Assembly: GCA_963920665.1 (NCBI GenBank)
Contig: OY987266.1
Span: forward strand, 8,623,001 to 8,687,000
Length of the DNA: 64,000 bases
Origin: Straminergon stramineum
Taxonomy: Eukaryota; Streptophyta; Bryopsida; Hypnales; Calliergonaceae
Direction of reading: 5' to 3'
The notes under the pieces were generated by a model, which saw only the letters and a program-made list of their open reading frames with translations, was not told the origin of the DNA and did not search any database. The position numbers and the translations under genes were made by a program. This document shows positions 23,181-33,838 of the stretch, piece after piece; position 1 is the first letter of the stretch, and every line of letters starts with the position of its first letter.

Positions 23181-26100
23181 TATGAAGTCCCTCAAGAGAA
23201 CTCAACAACTAAAGTGCATTTAGAACTCTTTAGAAATAAATAGAGTCTTTAATTCCCAAAGGGCCAATTGTTTGTAAAACATACAAAAGAAATCTTAGGG
23301 AGGTTCCTACGAAGTCAATCTTAGTTGCATGTTCATGATATTTTGAGACAATGTGTAAATATGACTCTATTACTTAGGGGTTAAATATGTAGAAAACATT
23401 TGGAACAAAATTCCTCAATGAAAGGAATTAAACTTTGAATCCTCAAGGCACCAAATTTTGGTGTCAACAATACTTTAAAGTAAAATAAAACCTTGAAAAG
23501 TTACTATTTTTAGGAGTTTATATTTTTGAAAAAATCTTTTTGAAGTTTAATTTTAGCATCTTGGAGAAAAAATCATATTTGAAATTCATTAAAAATATTA
23601 TAGGGTACATTAAACAATATTTATCCTATAATGCTCAAATCCTTTTTTGAGATTTAATCCAATTTACTAGTGAAAAATTCCTTCTAATACAAATAAATTT
23701 TTTTCAAGATTCTTTAGTATGTGCTATTAGAATTCTTTTGTAATTTTGTGGTAAGAATTTCACAAATTATAAAATTCTATAGAGCAAAATATTATTGACT
23801 AAAATGTGACTTCAAATATATTAGTGTGCCATATACCGTTGCCATAGCCAAAATAAAAGTAAAAATAATTTTCTAATTTTTTTATTTGTAAAATTTTTGA
23901 AATTCAATATCTTTTATGCACAAAGGAGTGCAAGGGCTTTGTTGCGGTGTTAGAGGTTGGGTTCCTTATACATTAAAGAGTGCAAAAGCTTTATTTTGTG
24001 GCTTTTAGACATGTGATTTGAAAGTTATTGTTTTCCAAAATAAAAGATAATTTCATTCAACTTTCTAATTCATAAAAACTTTAAACTCAATAACTTTCAC
24101 ACCATAGGTCCAAATACCATGAAACAAAGTCCATGCACCCCTCCTCCTAGAGAGCTTTCCAACAATACGAAGAGTGCTGCTAGGGGACTTATAGGTTCTT
24201 AGATCTTAGCATGTCAAACAAAAAAACACATTTAAGATATAGATATTTTATAATTTATTCTTAAAAACATCTGAAAAAATATAGATTTAAGAAAAAAATT
24301 ATAAAATATTTTAATAGTATTTTCCATGATTTTTTGGGAGATTTTTAGAATGAATTATAAAGAATGTAACTATTGAGGGTCATATTTCACTTAATAAAAT
24401 TTCAAAATTCATGAAAATTTTATTGAAAAATTCCACAATGAATTCTCATTTTTTTTGCTAAAGAGTTTTGAATTTTTTTTTTTTGTGTTAAAAAAATTCT
24501 CTAATAGGTTTGATTAAATTCTATAAAAATGAATGACCATTTAAAAAATTTATACAAGTGTGTAACTTGTACCACATGTCCTAAATTTTGTTCAAATAAA
24601 TCTAATTTTTCAATTATTTATAGTAATTTCTGAAGTTTATGAATATTTATAAAAGTCAATATATGTCATTTATCTCAATGTCATCGAGTTGGTCACATAG
24701 AGATTTCTTTTCCAAAAGTCAAGCTTTATTTATTTGAATAATTTACCTCAATTTCATCGAATTGGTCACAAAGAGAAGTTTGTTTTTTTTCAAGAATCAA
24801 GCATTATTTATTCTAAATGAATGAAAAATTATTTAGACAAAACTTTGCCCTAAAGTATTATGCTCATCATCTAGAATATAGACTTTGGAATACTTAGGGG
24901 ATTTAAATGTTACTTCAAGGTGTATTTACCTCATTGCCTTGTACTATTTGGTATTATTTTGATACTTATCATGGATATTTAGGATGTTGACAAGGATGAT
25001 ATTGGCAAAAAAGAAACTAAGGGGAAACTCTTTTGCAAGTTTGAAGGAGAAAATGCTACAATTAAGGTAGACTTTCATGTATTGGAAAAATAGGTACATG
25101 GCCAAGCTATTCATTCAAATTGATAAGGCTTCCCACATTTTAAGAATCCTCAAGGTCCTAGAATACTAACTTCCATTTGGGCCCTAGTTTATTTCTTATC
25201 CTAGATTGCACTTGAATTCTTATTGACTACTCCATATTGTAAGAACCACTTCATTTGAATAAACTTCTAGTAAAATATTGAATAACAAAGTATAAAAGCT
25301 AGAAAGTCACATTATCTATATATCATTTTTAGAATAGACAATGGTCTCTCATTGGACGAGGAGAAATATTTTCATTTCCCTAACGTAGGGGTGCTTTAGC
25401 ATTCTCCTTGATTGAACAATGCTTTCACAATGACAATGAAACACTCCTTTCACATTACCTAGTCCATTTTGTACTTGGAAATATTGTTGACCTAAATATG
25501 TACCCACCAATTATTCTATTGAAAGAGCATCTACGAATTGTGCTTCAAGAATATCATTCGAATGTGCATTTGATTCTACTTCAAGAGTTCCTTATCATTG
25601 AGGAGGCGAGCTTTTCAAACTTTTAGGGAGAATTCAAGCCAAACCATCCAATATTTGAAATTCTCAATTAATGATTAATTCTTCATTCATATGTTCTTTC
25701 ATTTCAACTATGCACTTTTACTAGAAGATATGAAAACAACTTTGGACATTTGCTATCAATTTCTACAAAGCTTTGACATTAGGGGTTGTCACAACTTCAT
25801 TGAGCATGAAACTTTTATAAAGAATGAAAATGCATGGAGTGAAAAGAGGACCAAATAGAAACCTTCTCCATGAAGAAGATGTGGCACCTTTTTTGTGTCT
25901 TTTGATGAATGAGAATGGAGAATGAAGAATGAGCAATGGAAACGACCTCTAATGTTTGTCAAACTTTGCATGTAATAACTTCTTCATGACTATTTTTCAC
26001 CTTTCCTGGGAGAAGAAAAAAACTTCTCTATCTTTAGAGAATGGGCCCTTTGCAATTTCAAGGAAAAGTGCTACATCCTCATTTTTTGAAGATGGAGAAT

Positions 26101-26940
26101 AGAAGGTGTGACAATCCCTATTTATACGTTTTTAAAAAGATATAGAAAGAACACGTTTACTACATTCACCATTATTTTCCAAATCCACAAATATTTGTAT
26201 GCATCTTGGAATGAAAGGAAATCAATACTACAAAGACTTCAAATTGCTTTGTATCCACATTATTTATCATCCTAATCTACCATTCTATAGCCCATATGAC
26301 ATGCACTCATAACTTGGGCCACTATTGATCCTAACTATGATTTTCAATACAAAAGTGGGAGCACCCAAAGCATCAATATAAACAATTCAGCATAGTTGGA
26401 GGCATCTTTTCTTTAAAATTCTATTTTTGTAGTATTAGGAAGTGAGGTGGACCCAAATTTGAACTCTACCAAAATCAATTGTCAATGAATCACAATTAAG
26501 TATGTGTCCTTCACATGTGTTAGCCAATCAGAATTAAACATATGGAGGACACATTAACTAAAGTCTAGTGACACATTTAGTGATATCTAGGGCACAAAGA
26601 TGGGATCGGGGATGCTAATGGATGTTTCTACCTTACCTCATCACAACCATTTCACCCCTAGAAATCCAATCAATCTAGCTCCCATTCAAACTTTACTCAG
26701 GGTATTTTACAAACTAATGCGACTCTATTTGTCCATAAAATTCAAAACAAGACAAAAAGAATGACATCTCGTATCTCTCAACACCTTGTCATGATACACG
26801 CATAATTGACTCATTTCATAATTGACTCGGAACCAGGAAGAGCAACATATTTTTATTTTGAAGCGGAGCGAGACCCCAGTTTTTGCAATCAACATAAAAA
26901 AAGACAGCCTTTCATATAATTAGATTCAAAAGATTCACTT
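23180..26940. other. AT-rich intergenic stretch
   Basis: About 3.8 kb with no recognised gene. Repeat family F copy 2 lies at about 25795-26115. A 72-codon open frame at 25408-25626 has no recognisable motif. The remainder is AT-rich with homopolymer runs. Confidence 0.55.
25795..26115 (+). repeat. Repeat family F, copy 2
   Basis: Collinear with 3365-3690: catgaaacttttataaagaa, aaaccttctccatgaagaag, aaaaaaacttctct, agaatgggccctttgcaatt, ending gtgtgacaatccct. Short frames in the two copies are not conserved. Confidence 0.65.
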
Positions 26941-27344
26941 TCTAATTACATCATTCACTTACTGTACTGATAGAAGAACAGCAATAAGGATAAGTTTCAT
27001 AGCCAGCGATTTGGAAGCAGACATCCATTGATCTCTTAATTCTCTGATGGCTGCAAACACCACAAAACAGTCAAAATAATGACAAGGTTAGTACTTACTA
27101 AGCAAGTCAAACATATAAAACCCATGTAGAAAGATACAATACTTCAATAATTATTCAGAGTTGCGCAAATCCCATTGCAGAAAGTTGTCCTAACAGACCC
27201 TGCCTTTTTCCAAATTCATAACTTAATCCCATGACATCTATATGATGCACATTTTTGTGCATTGAAATCATCTCAAAAGGAGCAACAAGACATACACCAG
27301 AAGAACGCAAACCTCCACAAGAATTCAACCATCTGAGTTTGCAT

Positions 27345-29156
27345 CTATCTTACCACTGGTGGCGTATACTCCTCCCTCGTATTCACAGGCAAATACTCCC
27401 CCTCCGACTCCACCTTCAACTTGGTCGCAAAGTAAAGCACCACCGCCACCAGCAGAAAATACGTCACAAATGCCAAATAAATCACAGCCCACACCACTCC
27501 CAACACATACACGGTCCAGAACGGCAATTTCCCAGTGGCAGGCAAAAAAACCACCGCCTTCGCCAGCTTCGACAACACTCCTCCCAACACAATGTACACC
27601 AAGAAGAAGATCAGCGACGCGACTATTTTGCTGTGCACCAGCTTCCAGCTCCTCCGCAAGGCCTCCAATCCATAGTTTTCAGGCTCCAGGACGGCCACTT
27701 CCAGGGCTAGAAGGAAGACGAAGGCGAGAATGATCAAAGCAATGTCGACCAAGACCTGGTTGATGATGATGAGGACTTTGAAGTGGAAGAAGAAGTTGAG
27801 GAGGTGCAAGGGGAAGGAGACGAGGAAAGTGCTGACGAACGTGAAGAGGAGGACGCAGAGAGTGGTGATGAAGATGCGGTAGAGAGCGGAGGGCAGGGAC
27901 TTGAAGATGGACTTGGTGATGGAGGGGTCCTGCGAGTCGTGGGAGTAGATGTGGGCTACGGCTTTAGAAATGGCGGCGATGGCGAGGCTGGTGAGGAGCC
28001 AGAGGAGGATGGCGATGGCGGCGAAGAGGAGGAGAGGGAGAAGGTGGGGGTGAGGATGAGGGGGGTGAGGGTGGGGGGAAGGAGCTGGCGCGTATAGATT
28101 CTCATTTAAGCCGGGGCCTCCTCCCTGCACATCCAAAAAGAATCACATACTTCAGTGCAATTTCGAAGTTTTGGAGACTCGAGGTCGCTGTGTTCACTAC
28201 GGCACGAAAAGAGATTGCTAACACAAACTCGATGTCTTGAAAAGTGTAGGAATTCTTCACATATGGATCTGTCTGTGCATACACCTCAAGAATTCTGACA
28301 CACTCTTCATTGGAATTTTATGTTTTTTTAGACTCGAGGTGGCTGGCTGCGTTCACTGCTATAAAACTACGGGGAATTTCGGTTCAGATGTAGTAGGTGA
28401 CACATAAACTAGAAGAGGTTGCTAACACCGATTCTACATCTTGAGATTTGTGCGAATTATTGACACATGAATCTGTTCATACAGCTTCAATGAGCTTCTA
28501 AATGGGGTAAGGTTGACTTGGCTAAATTAGTGCAAGACCACCCCGCACATTTAGAGTCCAAGAAATCTGACGTATTCCTCATTGCAATATCATAGATAAC
28601 TAGACTCCTAATGACCCGTGTTCAGTACTGCCCAACCCCGGAGAATTTCGGTTTTAGGGATATTATGGATGTGCTTCATGAATGAAGTGTTTGAAGTTCA
28701 AGGAGTGCTTGAGAATTCAAAAACAGCTTCCCAATTCAAGAAGTGCTTATTTTGAGTTCCTTGGCAAGTTCAAGGAGTGCTTCCAAATTCCAAAAGTAAT
28801 TCCAAATTTCAAGGAGTGTTTGCAAATTGGAGGGGAGGAAGAATGAGAACCTGTACCTCATGAGAGTGTTGGATGTAGAAGACTCGGGAGAAACACCCAA
28901 AAGGATGATGAGGGTGGTGGTGGTGGTGGTGATGAGGGTGTGGGTGAGGATGTGGGTGAGGATGAGGGTGGGGATGATGAGAGATTCCCCACGCAAAGCC
29001 CCAAAGCTGCAGAAGCTCAATCACCACCACTGGCAAGAAGAAGGCCGCAATGAAAGGATGCAAGAGACGGAAGTACTTGACCAGCAGCCGACCTGCCTCC
29101 TTGAAGACCGCCGGAGCTCCCCAGCCTGCTAAGCTGTCTGGATACCCCTCCACCAT
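27345..29156 (-). CDS. Six-helix plant membrane protein with His-Pro tracts
   Basis: Two exons, 29156-28857 and 28124-27345, join in phase 0 for 359 aa. The start MVEGYPDSLAGW is followed by an amphipathic stretch and a first membrane helix (about 35-55). A long His-Pro/His run at about 60-80 ends exon 1; exon 2 opens GGGPGLNENLYAP, a second His-Pro tract and five more helices. Conserved points are AHIYS, VAVLEPENYG, ALRRSWKL and the GEYLPV tail. These match the family annotated in Arabidopsis as 'polyadenylate-binding protein 1-B-binding protein' (At1g31130-like), whose function is not established. The stop follows a VV codon pair that also reads as a GTAAGA donor, so a further small exon is possible. 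The His-Pro tracts are unusual for the family. Confidence 0.8.
28680..28825. repeat. Tandem repeat in intron of the His-Pro membrane protein
   Basis: Four or more imperfect copies of a ttcaaggagtgcttccaaat-like unit lie within the single intron (28125-28856), close to its 5' splice site. Unit spacing is about 30-50 bases and irregular. Confidence 0.65.
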
Positions 29157-29184
29157 CTTGACCGAAGTTCCTCACTGCTATCTG

Positions 29185-29718
29185 TCACTCCAACAGAATG
29201 GTGTCAGCTTCTAGAACAAAAGCACTTCGAGCGAAAACAAAGAAGGAACCACGGAAGAACCTCAAAAACCAACAATTGAAGAAGGAAGATTTGAGAGGAC
29301 AAAAGGACTCAGAAGCAACAACAAGCAACAAAGATTCAATGAATGACAAGCAGAATATGGTTAGATGAGCAGATCGACAATTACAAAAAACGAACCCAAA
29401 CTCCACAACTAACTTCCTCCCCAACAATCTGTCAGTGAACACAAATGGTATCAGGGTTCGTGACCAAAACGACTTGAGAGAGAAGGTAAAGAAAGGATTC
29501 AGAAGCATGTAAAAGAGTATTTCTTTGACTAGAAAACGGCGTGAGTGGTACAAGGGAACAAGGGCAACAAGAAGAAACATAGCTACAAGAAGAAGAGACA
29601 AAGCTGCAACAACAAGCAGTAGATACATGAACAAATCTCCGATTGCCAAAAAAATCACATATCGAACAAATAGTACAACTAGCCTCGCAACAAGATCGAT
29701 GTCCAATACTTTCGGCAT
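29185..29718 (-). other. Hydrophobic open frame upstream of the membrane protein, doubtful
   Basis: A 177-codon minus-strand frame starts MPKVLDIDLVARL and has several long hydrophobic runs. It ends 28 bp before the ATG of the His-Pro membrane protein. The strand is T-rich, which produces hydrophobic residues by chance, and no family was recognised. It most likely lies in the 5' untranslated region or promoter. An upstream exon or separate small membrane protein cannot be excluded. Confidence 0.25.
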
Positions 29719-30586
29719 CCCTTCTCCACCAAAGTTGTCGGTAAGGTAAAAGTTTGATCAAACTACACTAGGATCCATCACAAATTAAAAAAAAAACAGA
29801 CTCAAAAACACCTTAAGAGAACGCACAAGAACAAAGAAAGACCTCAACGTCAACATCAAACATCAACAACAACAAAACCAAGCAACCGCGCGGATCGATC
29901 TCCAACCACAAAATGAAACCATCCCCCCACGGGCGCCATCCAGCAATTCGAAACCCTCAAAACGTCACTTCAGCCTTGCCAGTAAATTTTGATCTGAAGA
30001 CACATTCAAACCTTTCCAACCGATCCACCAATACACCAAGTCTCTCTAGCTGATCCTGCACCAAACCCCACCATCGATCCAAGGCCCAAGCTAGAGCTCA
30101 CCTTTCCCTTGCAAACCCAAGTTGTCGGCAAGGTCGAGTTGTGTGTGATCGAACTACTACTAAAGCTTACAGACCTTCCTGTTGCACATGAATCAAGAAT
30201 AGCTAGGATCGGGCAAGAAGGATTTTTACTTCGACGGGATCCGAGAAGTTTGGGAATGGGAGTAAAGTTCAGTTAGCCAGCAGGGAGATCTAACTTACAG
30301 AGCCTCAACTTAACTTAAATTAGTTATGGCGAGGTGAAAGAACTCCCTTGCCTTGCGACGCACGCAAGTTTGCTGCAATCATGCGCAGGAAGGTCAGTGA
30401 GGATTTTTCACTTGCTGAATATCATGAAATGGTCAAAGAGAGTCAACACTTGCGCCCATTCTCTGCGCCGCAATTTCCTGGAGACCTGGGCTGCGACTGA
30501 CAAGTGGATGCCACTTCCTACTGCCAACTCAGATTTGTATGTGCACACACGAATTGGGCAGGCATAACAGAAGCTTACTAATTTAA

Positions 30587-30811
30587 CCCTTGAACGACGA
30601 CGCGGCGGAAGATTATTGTCCGATGAATGACAAGGAATTCTCCTGTGTAGGACAGAATTGCAACTATTCATCCTCGGAATTAGGGGTGGAAAGGGAAGAT
30701 CTTCTATAGTAGTTTGACTCCCAATGAGTATTTCTTGTTTTTCTAAAGTGAATGATGTCACAAGGTTTCAAAATGGCTGATTTCCACGGTCACGAGCTTG
30801 GCGTTCAAGGG
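30587..30811. mobile_element. TTAA-flanked MITE copy D (piggyBac-like), 225 bp, best preserved
   Basis: The ends CCCTTGAACG and CGTTCAAGGG are perfect 10-bp inverted repeats, flanked by TTAA at 30583-30586 and 30812-30815. The interior matches 5508-5711 closely (gatgaatgacaaggaattct; gactcccaatgagtattt). This copy best defines the family. Non-autonomous. Confidence 0.88.
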
Positions 30812-30841
30812 TTAAACCACTGTAGAAATCCCACAAAAGTA

Positions 30842-31190
30842 CCATATAGTAACTACACCTAAAATAGGGACTCCCCAAATTAGGGCCTCCCTTCCTCCCA
30901 TATAGTAACTACACCTAAAATTACACAAATAAGCAATTCAACATAATTCCTATTATTATATATTGAATTTTTTTTGGGGTGGGGGTGGGGGGGTGGGGGG
31001 ATGATTGGTAGTCAAAAGGGGATTCTAGATTCTTTTAGTATGCATTTTTTGGACACTGTATGAATAAACTATGAATTTTCAAAGTGCTAAAAATAGGTGT
31101 TTTGAAAACCGACTATAAATTCTTATGAATAGTGGGGGTGCATTTTAGGCACGAATCTAGAGTCGTTGAAATTAGGTTTAGTTACATTAC
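30842..31190 (+). repeat. Compound of tatagtaactacacctaaaa repeats and family G copy 2
   Basis: Two copies of the motif tatagtaactacacctaaaa at about 30844 and 30901 are followed by a G-rich tract. The family G segment (ttttggacactgtatgaata, ttttcaaagtgctaaaaata) follows at 31005-31185. The same succession of motif then family G occurs at 62203-62600. Confidence 0.6.
30976..31000 (+). other. G-run tract with G-quadruplex potential
   Basis: Four runs of 4-7 G separated by single T within 25 bases, preceded by a T run. This fits the consensus for a short-loop G-quadruplex. It lies inside a dispersed repeat, away from genes. Confidence 0.8.
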
Positions 31191-31368
31191 TATTACTCCT
31201 TTTTGTAGTAATGAAAGTATTAAGCAATTTTTTAATGCATAATATGACCAAATGATTCTATAGTGAATGTTCAATATGTCCTCTCAAGTGCAAAACAAAT
31301 GGATGTGGTTGTTATTTTGCTATGAAGGAAAGAATGATAAAAAAAGTAGGAGGTTGTATATTCTTTCT

Positions 31369-31459
31369 TTAGAATGTCAATCGAAGATTGTTCAAAATCT
31401 CTTATTTTAACGCATTTCAACAATGAGATATCTTGAACAATCTTAGATTGACATTCTAT
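31369..31459. repeat. Imperfect hairpin with about 34-bp arms
   Basis: The left arm (ttagaatgtcaatcgaagat, continuing tgttcaaaatctc) and the right arm at about 31423-31459 are near reverse complements separated by about 20 bases. The right arm plus tail recurs as a diverged copy near 58498-58550. Probably the ends of a small foldback element. Confidence 0.6.
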
Positions 31460-33225
31460 AATGGATGCAATTAATACACATAATTGGGTTCACAATTTGG
31501 GTTCTACAACAATTCATTTTTGCACTTAGAATGAAGAGTTACTCTAAATTGGAGATTAACCCTAGAAGGTCTTGAAAACCCTCTATGGTTGTATAGTATA
31601 TTATGTATTTGGTGGTATTTGATCAAGAAAACATTGACCAAATACTTTTCAATCCAAAGTAAATTTATGATCATGATAGTACATAAATAAAAATGTATGA
31701 AAATCCATCTATTAAACCATAATTGAAGAGTTATAAAGCTATATACAGGTCATATAGAGAGACTCCAAGGGCCTTTCAAGGATAAAGATCAATGAACCAT
31801 TTGTTTTTTGAGTGAACAAAAGATGTTTATCTTAAATTTGAGGTGCTATCATGTTTTAGAAGAGAATCCACGGTACTACCCCAAGTACTATCAATGTGTA
31901 AGAGGGCAAGCACCTTAGACATTTAAATGATAGGAATGATGCTCAAATGTTTGATTTGGATGACTTATAATATAGTTTTCAATACCTTAATTCCTAAAAC
32001 TATTTTAAATCTAAAACATTTATGGACTATATCTAAGATCCTACAATGAAAAGCTATTCAAAAACATAAAACTATATTACAATTCTAATTTCTTCTTTTT
32101 GAGACAAGGAACTTTAAAGGTTAAATGCAATTCAAGAGTGGCATTTGAATATTATTAACATTATTAGAGATCAAGATCTAAGTGGTAAATCTCCAAATCC
32201 TTGTCCTAATTTCTATACCCTTTTATTTCAATTCTCTTTGAAAAAGTGATAGTCACTATCAATTAAAAAACAATGGAATTCATATTGAATCCTATTTCTA
32301 AAGAAGAGGATCTGAGAAAACCAAAGTAAGTGCCACAAAGATAAATGCATAACATTGTATACCCAAACATAGTAATGATCTTCCCCATGCTAAGAAGGTA
32401 ATTATTATGCTCTGCTAGACACTTGGGAGGGAATTATCAACCAATTCAAGGATTGGGATTGGCTGAGGAGCCATTTATAAGACAATTTTGTTCACAAACA
32501 GGGGTCCCCTTTCCAAGGATGCAATAGGGACCTTACTTCATTGATAAAATATGTTATGTGAAGTTCAATGTCCTTGTATTGAACATTGTGCAATGAACAC
32601 CTACTTTGTTATCTAGATTTCATAGATTCATAGAAGGAAGCTGTTGAGAACTTGCTTGATCTGTGATCCTAAGTTACCTTCCCCTCACTGTGGTCGGTCG
32701 CCCAGCGTCTGAACTTATTTAACTAATTAAAATTTTACCTGCATGAGGAGAAGCAAGAATCTTCATTTACCAGTGATTTTCAAGGTCTTAATTAATGAAT
32801 ATATAAAAATGGGTCAAAAAAAGAACACTATAGCCCACAGTACTGCCATGAAATTGGGGTCCTGTAGACGTACCTCACGCAAGAGCTGGAGAGCCCCTTT
32901 TTGTCTAAATTTTGTCTGTCTCTAACTTAAATTTCTTCTCCTGGACCACACTTTGCAGGAGTCACGCCGTAAGAAGTAGAAAAAGGAAGCTTCTGTTGGA
33001 AAAGGTCAGAGCGACTTGGAGACAAACCCAATCAATCACACAAGAAAAAAACCCACCACGTGACTTACAAAAGAGGAGAAGAAAAATGACAACATTAACT
33101 TAGTCCTAAGATCATCATGAATGAAGAGTCTGTTGGATTGGAGGTATTTCTACAATTTCATACATGGACAAAGACAGAAAGTGCTACCCTTGGTGCCTCT
33201 AGTTTCTATGATGGAGACAAGTGAC
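31460..33225. other. Gene-free stretch
   Basis: AT-rich repeats and short open frames without recognisable domains. No gene is supported. The segment at 33228-33470 that follows is a dispersed repeat. Confidence 0.5.
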
Positions 33226-33227
33226 TA

Positions 33228-33470
33228 ACATAACATTATTACCCAACGTTTGGGGGTCCTTGTTGCTTCCCAAGAAAGTGGGAGCTGCTAGCGTTGCAAC
33301 TTCCTCGGTCACGGACTCTCTCCAATCTCCGCCTTCATGCAATCCATATCTCTCTCCAGTCAGCCAATGACTCCTCTGCACATCAAATTGAGTTCACTCC
33401 TAGGGATCTAGGGAGGGATTATTTCAATCTTGACGGGGGAATGGTTTAGGCTGGTTAACAATGTTGTGTA
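33228..33470 (+). repeat. Dispersed repeat family H, copy 1
   Basis: Shares taacattattacccaacg, gttgcaacttc, agtcagccaatgactc and gggagggatt with about 57405-57620. The copies are diverged and non-coding, and this one lies just downstream of the PGPP1-like gene. Confidence 0.6.
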
Positions 33471-33838
33471 ACTTAGTCACTAACTCTTCTTGGAAATAGA
33501 CTCTATGACCAAAACAAGGGACTGGTGACTTACAGGCAATAACAAGTAACATGGGACCAGTTGGCCTAGGTTTGCATCAGTTGTATTTTACTAAACTTGA
33601 CTTAAATTGTACAAGGTATCTTGAATTCTATACTTCAAATTTGTAGGTAAAGACGGAACAATAAAATTGTATCAATGACATTTTGACTGACAATGATCCA
33701 GAGACAAAGGATGAATGAAAAGCTTGTTTGGAAATAGTCCTCCTAACTACACTACAAGGACACAACAATGGTGAGTGCTACCCTTACAATGCCTCCTTTA
33801 ATTTGGAGGTAGACCCTGTGACGATGCTGAAAGCACGA

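Noticed and set aside
23180..26940. LTR retrotransposon remains
   Set aside because: No reverse transcriptase, integrase or protease motifs and no long terminal repeats could be recognised in any frame.
27255..28097. Plus-strand open frames rich in His/Arg or Glu/Gly
   Set aside because: They lie antisense to the well-supported membrane-protein exon, and their odd composition mirrors its codons.
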